Positions 1 to 7,418 of a DNA stretch of 40,884 nucleotides are shown here, piece by piece. This stretch comes from Prevotella sp. UBA2456 (GTDB taxonomy: Bacteria; Bacteroidota; Bacteroidia; Bacteroidales; Bacteroidaceae). Every line of letters starts with the position of its first letter. Positions within the stretch are counted from its first letter, which is position 1. The position numbers were made by a program, and so were the translations under genes. Under the pieces are notes generated by a model, which saw nothing but the letters and a program-made list of their open reading frames with translations, was not told the DNA's origin and did no database searches. The stretch spans positions 1-40,884 of the forward strand of contig DDPY01000014.1 in NCBI GenBank assembly GCA_002342415.1, written 5' to 3'.

Positions 1-182
1 TTCCGAATCACCAAAACTTTTCGAGAAAAACTTTCGAGATTTAACAAATATTTAAAACTGCTATTGACTTATATCAACAGTGGTTAGGGATATACATTTA
101 ATAATTATAAAGAGGGATGGAGGGTGGAGGACGATGGAAATGTGGGAAAAAGATGAAATAATGTAAAAAAGACACGTGATTG

Positions 183-214
183 TTTGGTGATATGGCTATT
201 TTTGTATAATTTTG
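183..214 (+). promoter_or_regulatory. argR promoter
   Basis: A TTTG at 183-186 is followed after 20 bp by TAATTTTG at 207-214. This fits the Bacteroidota sigma-ABfr pattern (TTTG, about 20 bp, TAnnTTTG). The -7 element ends 28 nt before the argR ATG, so the leader is short. The ARG-box-like sites at 201-240 cover the -7 element. Confidence 0.75.
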
Positions 215-240
215 CACCCGCAATTGCATAAATATACCAA
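201..240 (+). promoter_or_regulatory. Tandem ARG-box-like operator upstream of argR
   Basis: Two 18-bp sites resemble the classical ARG box TNTGNATWWWWATNCANA. Site 1 (201-218) departs from it at positions 12 and 18; site 2 (223-240) departs at positions 1 and 16. They are separated by 4 bp and end just before the argR start. Paired boxes with 2-3 bp spacing are the normal ArgR hexamer target in other bacteria. The placement over the -7 element suggests autorepression. AT-rich promoter sequence can resemble half a box by chance, so this is inference. Confidence 0.5.
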
Positions 241-242
241 CA

Positions 243-719
243 ATGAAAGTTAAAAACGATAGACTTGAAGCGCTCAGGATGATTATTTCGAGTCAGGAGC
301 TGGGCAGTCAGGATGAACTTCTGACTGCGCTGAAGAATGAAGGATTCCAGCTGACCCAGGCCACGCTGAGCCGTGATTTGAAGCAGCTGAAGGTGGCCAA
401 GGCAGCCACCATGCGCGGCAACTATGTATATGTTTTGCCCAACGACACGATGTATAAGCGCGTATCGACTCCCCACTCCATCCGCGAGATGATGCAGGTG
501 CCCGGCTTTGTGAGTATCAACTTCTCAGGCAACATGGGTGTCATCAAGACGCGTCCTGGCTATGCAAGTTCTATCGCATACAATATCGACAACAACCACG
601 TAGACGAAATATTAGGCACGATAGCCGGAGACGACACCATTTTCATCGTTGTCAAGCAAGGTGTAACGAAGAATGAGGTGATAGAAGCGCTGAGCGAGGT
701 AGTACCAAACATGAAATAA
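243..719 (+). CDS. argR: Arginine repressor ArgR
   Basis: This 158-aa protein is a full-length ArgR. The N-terminal winged helix (about residues 5-70) contains the family signature around TQATLSRDLKQLKVAK. The C-terminal oligomerisation and arginine-binding domain (about 85-158) carries the GTIAGDDTIF motif, where the Asp pair contacts L-arginine in characterised homologues. In known systems the arginine-bound hexamer represses biosynthetic genes or activates catabolic ones. It is the first gene of an arginine and proline biosynthesis cluster, and ARG-box-like sites lie over its own promoter, so it probably controls itself and the genes that follow. The ATG at 243 fits the promoter at 183-214 and the usual family length. 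Confidence 0.96.
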   Translation: MKVKNDRLEALRMIISSQELGSQDELLTALKNEGFQLTQATLSRDLKQLKVAKAATMRGNYVYVLPNDTMYKRVSTPHSIREMMQVPGFVSINFSGNMGVIKTRPGYASSIAYNIDNNHVDEILGTIAGDDTIFIVVKQGVTKNEVIEALSEVVPNMK

Positions 720-736
720 CTCATCATTCAGAATTG

Positions 737-756
737 ATAATGCATAATGCATAATT
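737..756 (+). repeat. Heptamer tandem repeat in argR-GNAT gap
   Basis: The gap holds two exact copies of ATAATGC followed by ATAATT, ending 3 nt before the next ATG. Repeats of this look are common in Prevotella and Bacteroides intergenic DNA. Function is unknown. They leave an unstructured AT-rich leader before the GNAT gene. Confidence 0.7.
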
Positions 757-759
757 AAA

Positions 760-1353
760 ATGGAACAGGAAATAGAAGTTTTTGTGGCAGGTCCGGAGCA
801 CGAGGTCTATGTAGACACGATTCTGCAGACAATAGCCGATGCTGCCAAAGTAAGAGGGACAGGCATAGCCAAGCGTACCCACGAGTATCTGGCCACTAAG
901 ATGAAGGAGGCCAAGGCCGTGATAGCCTTGTCGGGTGAGCGCTTTGCGGGTTTCAGCTACATTGAGACCTGGGGCAACAAACAGTATGTGACAACCTCAG
1001 GTCTGATAGTCCATCCCGACTTTCGCGGATTAGGAGTGGCCAAGAAGATCAAGGACCTTACATTCTCGCTGGCCCGCACCCGCTGGCCGCACGCCAAGAT
1101 ATTCTCGCTGACAAGCGGTGCCGCCGTGATGAAGATGAATACCGAACTGGGCTATCAGCCCGTGACCTTTGCCGACCTGACAGACGATGAGGCATTCTGG
1201 CGTGGCTGCGAGGGCTGCGTGAATGTCGACGTGCTTCACCGCACGGACAGGAAATATTGCATCTGCACGGCTATGCTCTACGACCCTGAAGAGCATCTGC
1301 CCGCCAAGATTCCCGAAGAAGTGATTGAGAGAATAAAGAAATTGAAGGATTGA
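760..1353 (+). CDS. GNAT acyltransferase, probable N-acyl(succinyl)glutamate synthase
   Basis: This 197-aa protein has a GNAT fold with the acyl-CoA pyrophosphate loop at RGLGVAKK (residues 89-96) preceded by the beta-strand TTSGLIVHPDF. Its place between argR and argG, with no classical argA or argJ in the window, suggests that it acylates glutamate in the first step of arginine synthesis. From memory, a GNAT at the equivalent place in Bacteroides has been assigned as N-succinylglutamate synthase by genetics; I could not check this. The Ser90 form of the carbamoyltransferase encoded later agrees with succinyl rather than acetyl intermediates. Unusual for a GNAT, four cysteines (C150, C153, C167, C169) form a CxxC plus CxC pair that could bind metal. 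The fold is secure; the substrate is inferred. Confidence 0.75.
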   Translation: MEQEIEVFVAGPEHEVYVDTILQTIADAAKVRGTGIAKRTHEYLATKMKEAKAVIALSGERFAGFSYIETWGNKQYVTTSGLIVHPDFRGLGVAKKIKDLTFSLARTRWPHAKIFSLTSGAAVMKMNTELGYQPVTFADLTDDEAFWRGCEGCVNVDVLHRTDRKYCICTAMLYDPEEHLPAKIPEEVIERIKKLKD

Positions 1354-1377
1354 AGGAAAATTTTAAGAAACAAAGAT

Positions 1378-2580
1378 ATGGCAAACAAGAAAGTAGTAGT
1401 AGCATTCAGTGGTGGATTGGACACCAGCTACACCGTGATGAAGTTAACCCAGGATGGCTGGGATGTATATGCAGCATGCGCTAACACCGGAGGCTTCAGC
1501 GCTGAGCAGTTAAAGACCAACGAAGAAAACGCCTATAAGTTGGGGGCTAAGGCCTACGTGACATTGGACGTAACACAGGAGTATTACGAGAAGTCGCTGA
1601 AATACATGATTTTCGGCAACGTGCTGCGTAACAACTGCTATCCCATCTCCGTGTCGTCGGAGCGCATCTTCCAGGCCATCGCCATTGCACGCTATGCCAA
1701 GGAGATAGGAGCCGATGCCATCGCCCACGGCTCGACTGGTGCCGGCAACGACCAGATCCGTTTCGACATGACCTTCCTGGTGATGGCCCCCGGTGTAGAG
1801 ATTATCACACTGACCCGTGACAAGAAACTGACCCGCAAGGAAGAGGTAGACTATCTGAACGAGCATGGCTTCTTTGCCGACTTTACCAAGCTGAAATATT
1901 CATATAATGTAGGCATCTGGGGCACCAGTATCTGTGGCGGCGAACTGCTCGACCCCACGCAGGGTCTGCCTGAGGATGCCTATCTGAAGCATGTCACCAA
2001 TCCCGAGAAGGAGTCGCTGCTGAAGATTGAGTTCGAGAAAGGCGAGATTGTCGGTGTCAATGGCGAGAAATTTACCGACAAGGTGAAAGCTATCCAGAAG
2101 ATTGAGGAGATTGGTGCCTCGTATGCCATCGGCCGCGATGCCAACGTGGGCGACACCATTATCGGCATCAAGGGTCGCGTAGGTTTCGAGGCTGCTGCTC
2201 CGAAGCTCATCATCGAGGCTCACCGCCTGCTGGAGAAGTCGACCCTGTCGAAGTGGCAGCAGTACTGGAAGGATCAGGTGGCCAACTGGTACGGAATGTT
2301 CCTGCACGAGAGCCAGTATCTGGAGCCTGTGATGCCCGATATCGAGGCCATGCTGACCTCGAGCCAGCGTCATGTGACGGGTACTGCCATCCTGAAGCTG
2401 CGTCCCTACGGTTTCGAGACTGTGGGCATCGACTCGGCGAACGACCTGACGAAGTCGAAGCTCGGCGAATACGGCGAGACACAGACCGGTTGGACTGCCG
2501 ACGAGGCCAAGGGATTCATCAAGGTATCGAGCACGCCGCTCCGCGTCTATTACGGCATACATAATGACGAGAAGAGATAA
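1378..2580 (+). CDS. argG: Argininosuccinate synthase
   Basis: This 400-aa enzyme joins citrulline and aspartate using ATP, the penultimate step of arginine synthesis. The ATP-pyrophosphatase loop SGGLDTS is at residues 11-17, and the length is normal for bacterial ArgG. Other recognisable blocks are the ISVSSERIFQ stretch, GSTGAGNDQIRFD and the SICGGELLDP region. The gene follows the GNAT gene by 24 nt and precedes argC. Its partner argH, which completes the pathway, is not in this window. Confidence 0.97.
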   Translation: MANKKVVVAFSGGLDTSYTVMKLTQDGWDVYAACANTGGFSAEQLKTNEENAYKLGAKAYVTLDVTQEYYEKSLKYMIFGNVLRNNCYPISVSSERIFQAIAIARYAKEIGADAIAHGSTGAGNDQIRFDMTFLVMAPGVEIITLTRDKKLTRKEEVDYLNEHGFFADFTKLKYSYNVGIWGTSICGGELLDPTQGLPEDAYLKHVTNPEKESLLKIEFEKGEIVGVNGEKFTDKVKAIQKIEEIGASYAIGRDANVGDTIIGIKGRVGFEAAAPKLIIEAHRLLEKSTLSKWQQYWKDQVANWYGMFLHESQYLEPVMPDIEAMLTSSQRHVTGTAILKLRPYGFETVGIDSANDLTKSKLGEYGETQTGWTADEAKGFIKVSSTPLRVYYGIHNDEKR

Positions 2581-2590
2581 ATAATAGCGA

Positions 2591-2657
2591 CTACGAATTT
2601 CACGAATTATACTAATTGCGGCATGCAGTTCATTCGTGAAATTCGTATAATTCGTAG
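2591..2657. repeat. Imperfect inverted repeat between argG and argC
   Basis: The left arm (2591-2616) and right arm (2632-2657) are 26 nt each and match as inverted copies at 21 of 26 positions, around a 15-nt spacer containing GCATGC. Each arm is built from the unit ACGAATT linked by TTCAC or ATAC. This looks like an interspersed Prevotella/Bacteroides intergenic repeat. As RNA it would fold into a long hairpin just ahead of argC and might attenuate or stabilise the transcript; that is inference. Confidence 0.75.
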
Positions 2658-2663
2658 TGAAGT

Positions 2664-3647
2664 ATGATTAGAGTAGGAATATTAGGTGCAGCAGGATACA
2701 CGGGCGGAGAGCTGATCCGCCTGCTGCTGAACCATCCCGAGGCAGAGATAGTCTTTACCAACTCAGAGTCGAATGCCGGCAATCCGGTAAGCGATGTCCA
2801 CGAAGGACTTGTCGGCGAGACAGACCTGCTGTTTACCAGCGAGATGCCTTTCGACCAGGTGGATGTCGTGTTCTTCTGTTTCGGACATGGAAAGAGCGAG
2901 CAGTTCCTGAAGGAGCATACCATCCCCGAGCATGTCAAGATTATCGACCTGGCACAAGACTTCCGAGTGAAGAGCGAAGCGTTAAGAGTAAAGAATTACG
3001 ACTTCACCTACGGACTGCCCGAAACCCATCGTGAACAGATTCGCGCCGCCCGACACCTGGCCAATCCCGGCTGCTTTGCCACCTGCATCCAGCTGGCCAT
3101 GCTGCCGGCACTGAAGGCCGGCATCATCAGCGGCGACATCCACGTGAACGGCATCACTGGCAGCACGGGAGCTGGTCAGAAGCCTGGTGCCACCACCCAT
3201 TTCTCGTGGCGCAACGATAACATCTCCGTCTACAAAACGTTCACCCACCAGCATCTGCTGGAGATCAATCAGACCGTGCAGGAGCTCCATCCCGGCTACG
3301 ACGGCCGTGTGCTCTTCATTCCCCAGCGCGGCTGCTTCACCCGCGGCATCTTCGTCACCGCCTATGCCAAGTGCAACAAGCCGTTAGAGGAGGTGCAGCG
3401 CATCTATGCCGACTACTATCAGGATGCTGCCTTCACCCACTTCGTGACGAAGAGCCCCGACATGAAGCAAGTGGTGAACACCAACAAGGCCATCGTCTAC
3501 GTAGAGAAATATGAGGACCAGCTGCTCATGATCTCCTGCATCGACAACTTGCTAAAGGGGGCCGTAGGGCAGGCCGTACAAAACATGAACCTGATGTTCG
3601 GCATCGACGAGACGGCAGGACTCCGTCTGAAGGCCTCTGCGTTCTGA
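2664..3647 (+). CDS. argC: N-acyl-gamma-glutamyl-phosphate reductase
   Basis: This 327-aa enzyme reduces N-acyl-glutamyl phosphate to the semialdehyde with NADPH, the third arginine step. The N-terminal Rossmann motif GILGAAGYTGGELIRLL is at residues 5-21, and the catalytic Cys137 sits in ANPGCFAT. The histidine of the GTTHFSW-like stretch (here GATTHFSWRND) also fits the family. The gene lies 83 nt after argG across an inverted repeat. argB, which supplies its substrate, is not nearby. The ATG at 2664 starts directly with the Rossmann strand. Confidence 0.96.
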   Translation: MIRVGILGAAGYTGGELIRLLLNHPEAEIVFTNSESNAGNPVSDVHEGLVGETDLLFTSEMPFDQVDVVFFCFGHGKSEQFLKEHTIPEHVKIIDLAQDFRVKSEALRVKNYDFTYGLPETHREQIRAARHLANPGCFATCIQLAMLPALKAGIISGDIHVNGITGSTGAGQKPGATTHFSWRNDNISVYKTFTHQHLLEINQTVQELHPGYDGRVLFIPQRGCFTRGIFVTAYAKCNKPLEEVQRIYADYYQDAAFTHFVTKSPDMKQVVNTNKAIVYVEKYEDQLLMISCIDNLLKGAVGQAVQNMNLMFGIDETAGLRLKASAF

Positions 3648-3653
3648 GAATGA

Positions 3654-3725
3654 ACATACATTTTCCGTTCTTTCAAGACCATCTCAGGTAAAACGCCCAA
3701 GGAATGGCTTAAGACGATAACGTAA
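3654..3725 (+). pseudogene. Remnant of an AraC-family regulator (C-terminal tail only)
   Basis: Straight after argC, a frame ending in TAA at 3723-3725 reads YIFRSFKTISGKTPKEWLKT plus two residues. This matches the end of the AraC/XylS second helix-turn-helix (F..xFKxxxGxTPxE), the same pattern seen in the complete AraC protein at 15360-16355 (FVTQFKSLTGLTPSEF). No start codon or upstream AraC sequence remains, since argC ends at 3647. It is probably the scar of a deleted gene. With only about 23 codons the call rests on motif similarity. Confidence 0.55.
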
Positions 3726-3756
3726 AATAGGGCAATTCCAATTATTGCCCTATTTT
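3724..3756. terminator. Rho-independent terminator after argC
   Basis: A perfect 13-bp stem (3724-3736 paired with 3744-3756) encloses the 7-nt loop TCCAATT. The stem ends in a run of Ts on one side and As on the other, so it could work in both directions. It would end the argR-to-argC transcript, consistent with argD having its own promoter at 4768-4801. Confidence 0.8.
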
Positions 3757-3760
3757 CATC

Positions 3761-3804
3761 CTATCGTTGTTCCATTGTTGTCCTATCGTTGTCCCATTGT
3801 TGTC
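3761..3804 (+). repeat. 22-bp tandem repeat, two copies
   Basis: Two adjacent 22-nt units (3761-3782 and 3783-3804) begin CTATCGTTGT and differ at one base; a further partial CCATT follows. They lie directly after the terminator hairpin, in the stretch that separates argC from argD. Function is unknown. Confidence 0.8.
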
Positions 3805-3921
3805 CCATTTACAATAAGACAACAAACGAAGATAGAACAAATAAGGATAGAAGAGGGACAGGAGATAATATGGCGGTAAATGCTGGATAAAACAATATAC
3901 ACGATAAAAAACAAGTAACAA

Positions 3922-4647
3922 ATGAAAAAGAAAACAGCCAAAGGAGTCATGATGGTCGGCAGCCTGCGTTCTGCTGGCGTGACCACGTATATGAGGCAGG
4001 GAAAGTTGGTCACGCGCGTTTCTAATTCCGATGAGAAGCGAAGCAATACGCTTCCGCAGTTCATTCAGCGCCAGAAGATGCGACACGCCATTGCGCTCTG
4101 GAGCATGCTGAAGTATTGCAAGCCGATGTTCACCATGCATCAGACCGCCTATTTGAACTTCACATCATTAGCCACCCGCCTGCCCACAGTATATGTCGAA
4201 AAGGTGTTGATGGAACAGTCTTCTTTCCTCATGCCCGGCATCCCCGTAAGCGACGGCACGCTACCAAGCATCCACCAAGAAATAGGCGAGATTGACGGAG
4301 TGCCTGCCCTACTGACCGACCTCAAGCCAAATGCCATAGACTACAGAACAGAGTTGTGGTTCTACACAGCCGAGCAGACAGGTATGGATGGTGTTCCAAG
4401 AGTGCGCTTCGACAAGCGGAAACTGTCTTTCGAAGAGCTGACACTTGTTGACGGTTGCTATGCACTGAAGGACGAGGTGTTTGCCAACGATATGAAAGGC
4501 TGGGCTCTGGTGATGGTGAAGGGGGAGCGCTGTTCCATGCAAACCATCATTACACGCTGTACGGCATACGAAGTTTACACAACCGCCGAAGCCCAAATGA
4601 AATCCGCCGACAGCTATGGCGGCCTCACTCCCTCAAACATTATTTAA
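3922..4647 (+). CDS. Hypothetical protein, 241 aa, unrecognised
   Basis: I cannot assign a function. The protein has no signal peptide or membrane segment. Its N-terminal 60 residues are basic, with GVMMVGSLRSAGVTTYMRQG followed by a QFIQRQKMRHAIALW block. This layout loosely resembles Bacteroidota DUF6266-like proteins of unknown role, but the resemblance is weak. The C-terminal half has alternating hydrophobic strands (TELWFYTAEQ, GWALVMVKGE), suggesting a beta-rich domain. The gene sits alone between argC and argD, flanked upstream by a terminator, tandem repeats and an AraC scar, and no clear TAnnTTTG promoter precedes it. This suggests an accessory insertion into an otherwise biosynthetic cluster. 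The open frame uses codons like its neighbours, so it is probably expressed. Confidence 0.6.
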   Translation: MKKKTAKGVMMVGSLRSAGVTTYMRQGKLVTRVSNSDEKRSNTLPQFIQRQKMRHAIALWSMLKYCKPMFTMHQTAYLNFTSLATRLPTVYVEKVLMEQSSFLMPGIPVSDGTLPSIHQEIGEIDGVPALLTDLKPNAIDYRTELWFYTAEQTGMDGVPRVRFDKRKLSFEELTLVDGCYALKDEVFANDMKGWALVMVKGERCSMQTIITRCTAYEVYTTAEAQMKSADSYGGLTPSNII

Positions 4648-4767
4648 GCAGGACATTCGTGGCGGTGAGGTGAAAAACGTCCTGAAGGTGCCAGCGGTGG
4701 ACGAAAGTTGAGTAAACATACGCAAAAGATGCAATAAGTAGTCTTTTTATAAGTTTTTTGCAGTTTC

Positions 4768-4801
4768 TTTGCTCGAAAGTGCTTGTTTTTTTGTACCTTT
4801 G
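4768..4801 (+). promoter_or_regulatory. argD promoter
   Basis: TTTG at 4768-4771, a 22-bp spacer and TACCTTTG at 4794-4801 fit the Bacteroidota promoter pattern, with the spacer at the long end. It lies 31 nt before the argD ATG at 4833. It shows that transcription restarts here after the inserted region and that the upstream in-frame TTG at 4758 is not the start. Confidence 0.7.
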
Positions 4802-4832
4802 CCCCGTTATAAACCAAGGAAAGAAAGACAAG

Positions 4833-5993
4833 ATGAAATTATTCGATGTGTATCCCCTGTTCGACGTGAACATCGTGAAGGGACAGGGTTGTAAGGTTTG
4901 GGATGACAAGGGACAAGAGTATCTGGATTTGTATGGCGGTCATGCCGTGATTTCCATCGGTCACTCTCACCCCCACTATATCAAGAAAGTGACAGAGCAG
5001 CTGAACCGGATAGGTTTCTACTCCAACTCCGTCATTAACAAGCTGCAGGTGGAGCTGGCCGAGCGCTTAGGCAAGCTGAGCGGCTACGACGACTACCAGC
5101 TGTTCCTCATCAACAGCGGTGCCGAAGCCAACGAGAACGCGCTGAAGCTGGCCTCGTTCACCAACGGCCGCACGCGCGTGCTTTCTGCCGAGAAGGCTTT
5201 CCACGGCCGTACAAGTCTGGCTGTGGAGGTGACCAATAATCCTAAGATTATCGCCCCCATCAACGACGGTGGCCACGTCACCTACCTGCCACTGAACGAC
5301 TTAGCGGCATGGGAAGCCGAGCTCAGCAAAGGCGATGTGTGTGCCGTCATCTTAGAGTGCATCCAGGGTGTGGGCGGCATCAAGCTCGCCACCCCAGAGT
5401 TTGCCCAGGGACTGCAGAAAGCCTGCAAGCAGTATGGCGCGACGCTCATCTGCGACGAGATACAGTGCGGCTACGGCCGTAGCGGCAAGTTCTTCGCCCA
5501 CCAGTGGCTGGGCATCCGCCCCGACATGATTACGGTAGCCAAGGGCATTGCCAACGGTTTCCCGATGGCTGGAGTGCTGATAAGCCCGGAATACCAGCCC
5601 GTCTACGGACAGCTGGGCACCACCTTCGGCGGCAACCATCTGGCCTGTGCTGCCGCACTGGCTGTGCTCGATGTCTTTGAGGAAGAGAACTTAGTAGAGA
5701 ATGCCCGCGAGGTAGGCAGCTACCTGATGGAGGGCATCCGGACAGCATGTTGCAACTCAGTCGCAACAGACGGGACAGGCCACATTCAGGACATCCGCGG
5801 ACGGGGACTGATGATCGGCATCGACCTCGACATTCCCCACAAGGATGTGCGCCAGCCGCTCATCTATCAGGAGCACTGCTTCACGGGCTGCGCCGGCCAG
5901 AACATCCTGCGCCTGCTGCCCCCGCTCTGCCTGTCCAAGCAAGAAGCTGACCAATTCATTGACAAACTGACAAAGATACTGAAGACACTATGA
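4833..5993 (+). CDS. argD: Acylornithine aminotransferase
   Basis: This class-III PLP aminotransferase (386 aa from the ATG at 4833) converts N-acyl-glutamate semialdehyde to N-acylornithine. The PLP lysine is K237 in TVAKGIANGFPMAG, the cofactor-ring aspartate is D208 in CDEIQCGYGR, and the phosphate-binding stretch is NSGAEANENALK (94-105). An in-frame TTG at 4758 would give a longer product, but the promoter -7 element at 4794-4801 lies inside that extension, and AAGGAAAGAAAG precedes 4833. The stop overlaps the proC start by 4 nt, indicating translational coupling. It begins the second transcription unit of the cluster. Confidence 0.94.
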   Translation: MKLFDVYPLFDVNIVKGQGCKVWDDKGQEYLDLYGGHAVISIGHSHPHYIKKVTEQLNRIGFYSNSVINKLQVELAERLGKLSGYDDYQLFLINSGAEANENALKLASFTNGRTRVLSAEKAFHGRTSLAVEVTNNPKIIAPINDGGHVTYLPLNDLAAWEAELSKGDVCAVILECIQGVGGIKLATPEFAQGLQKACKQYGATLICDEIQCGYGRSGKFFAHQWLGIRPDMITVAKGIANGFPMAGVLISPEYQPVYGQLGTTFGGNHLACAAALAVLDVFEEENLVENAREVGSYLMEGIRTACCNSVATDGTGHIQDIRGRGLMIGIDLDIPHKDVRQPLIYQEHCFTGCAGQNILRLLPPLCLSKQEADQFIDKLTKILKTL

Positions 5994-6778
5994 AAATCTC
6001 GATTATCGGAGCCGGTGCCATGGGAGGCGCACTGGCCGAAGGACTTATCAAGGGCGACTACATCCAGAACGAAGACATCTGTGTGGCCGACCCGTCACGC
6101 GACTGCCGCGACCATTTTGCCAATCTGGGCATCACCGCCACCCCCAGCAACCAGTTGGCAGCACAAGGTGCCGACGTGGTATGTGTCGTCGTGAAGCCCT
6201 GGCTCGTTGAGCAGGTTTTGAAAGGCATCAAGGACGTACTGGACTACAGCCGCCAGCAGCTAATCGTGGTAGCTGCCGGCGTGAAGTCGGACGACATCAA
6301 GAGCTGGCTCAACAAGAACGGCGAGATGATTCCCACATTCCTCGTCATCCCCAACATCGCCATTGCCCAGCTGCAGTCAATGACCTTTATCGTGCCCGCC
6401 GTGGCCGCAGAGCCGACACACACTGAGCAAATAAAGAAGCTGTTCGACTCGATGGGACACAGTCTGATTACCGACGAAGGCCACTTGGCCGCCGGCACCA
6501 CGCTGGCATCGTGCGGCATTGCCTATGCCATGCGCTATATCCGTGCCGCCTCGGAAGGCGGCGTGGAGTTAGGCTTCAAGGCCGACCAGGCCAAACAGAT
6601 TGTGATGCAGACCATGCGCGGCGCAGTAGAACTGCTGGAAGCCAGCGGACTGCACCCCGAGGCCGCCATCGACCTGGTGACCACGCCGGGCGGAGTCACC
6701 ATCAAGGGACTGAACGAGATGGAACATGCCGGATTCACCTCGGCCGTCATCCGCGGTCTGAAGGCAGGAATGAAATAA
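5990..6778 (+). CDS. proC: Pyrroline-5-carboxylate reductase
   Basis: This 262-aa enzyme reduces pyrroline-5-carboxylate to proline with NAD(P)H, the last step of proline synthesis. The N-terminal Rossmann motif is IIGAGAMGGALAEGL (residues 4-18), and the C-terminal family signature TTPGGVTIKGLNEMEHAGF is near 226-244. It overlaps argD in an ATGA junction. With proB and proA further along the same strand, the whole proline pathway is encoded in this cluster alongside arginine genes, which share glutamate as precursor. Confidence 0.95.
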   Translation: MKISIIGAGAMGGALAEGLIKGDYIQNEDICVADPSRDCRDHFANLGITATPSNQLAAQGADVVCVVVKPWLVEQVLKGIKDVLDYSRQQLIVVAAGVKSDDIKSWLNKNGEMIPTFLVIPNIAIAQLQSMTFIVPAVAAEPTHTEQIKKLFDSMGHSLITDEGHLAAGTTLASCGIAYAMRYIRAASEGGVELGFKADQAKQIVMQTMRGAVELLEASGLHPEAAIDLVTTPGGVTIKGLNEMEHAGFTSAVIRGLKAGMK

Positions 6779-6828
6779 GAGGCGAGAAGAGTAAGCGGTA
6801 AGAGAATTTTAAATTGAAAAATGAAGAT

Positions 6829-7386
6829 ATGGACGAACAACTGAAACAGATAGGCGAAAGACTGAGAGGTCTGCGAGATGTGTTGGATATTCCCGTCAGC
6901 GAGATGGCCGAGACGATAGGTGTCTCGTCTGATAAGTATGAAAAGATAGAGGCTGGCGAGCTGGACATCACCATCTCGAACCTGATGAAGATAGCCAAGA
7001 AGTATGGCATCTCGACGGAAGAGCTGATTTTTGCCGAGACCCCGCACATGAAGTCATACTTCGTAGTACGCAAAGGACAGGGCGTGAGCATCGAGCGCAC
7101 CAAAGCCTACAAGTACCAGTCGCTGGTCAGCGGCTTTGTCAACCATAAGGCCGACGTGTTCATCGTCACCGTAGAGCCCAAGCCGGGCGTGCGCACCGTC
7201 TACAAGAACACCCACTCGGGCCAGGAGTTCAATATGGTCTTAGAGGGCAAGATGGAACTCTACATCGGCGGCAAGACCATTGTCTTAGAGGAGGGCGACA
7301 GCATCTACTTCGACTCCACCAAGCCCCACGGCATGCTGGCCGTCGGCGACAAACCGGTGAAGTTCCTCGCCTTTACGGTAGAATAA
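6829..7386 (+). CDS. XRE-family regulator with C-terminal cupin
   Basis: This 185-aa protein joins an N-terminal XRE helix-turn-helix (about 8-62, with SEMAETIGVSSDKYEKIEAG) to a C-terminal cupin_2 barrel (about 100-185, with HSGQEFNMVLEGKMELYIGG and EEGDSIYFDSTKPHG). Such proteins are usually repressors that sense a small carboxylate or related ligand in the cupin. The gene lies 32 nt before an AMP-forming acyl-CoA ligase; this pair recurs in other anaerobes, so the ligase is its likely target. An in-frame TTG at 6814 would add five residues. I prefer the ATG at 6829 because MDEQLKQIGERLRGLR is a normal start for this family. Confidence 0.88.
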   Translation: MDEQLKQIGERLRGLRDVLDIPVSEMAETIGVSSDKYEKIEAGELDITISNLMKIAKKYGISTEELIFAETPHMKSYFVVRKGQGVSIERTKAYKYQSLVSGFVNHKADVFIVTVEPKPGVRTVYKNTHSGQEFNMVLEGKMELYIGGKTIVLEEGDSIYFDSTKPHGMLAVGDKPVKFLAFTVE

Positions 7387-7418
7387 TTAACGGAACACAA
7401 AGCGAAGACACAAAGAAT

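Noticed and set aside
4648..4690. Hairpin CAGGAC...GTCCTG after the 241-aa gene as a terminator
   Set aside because: Only six pairs around a long loop and no T tract.
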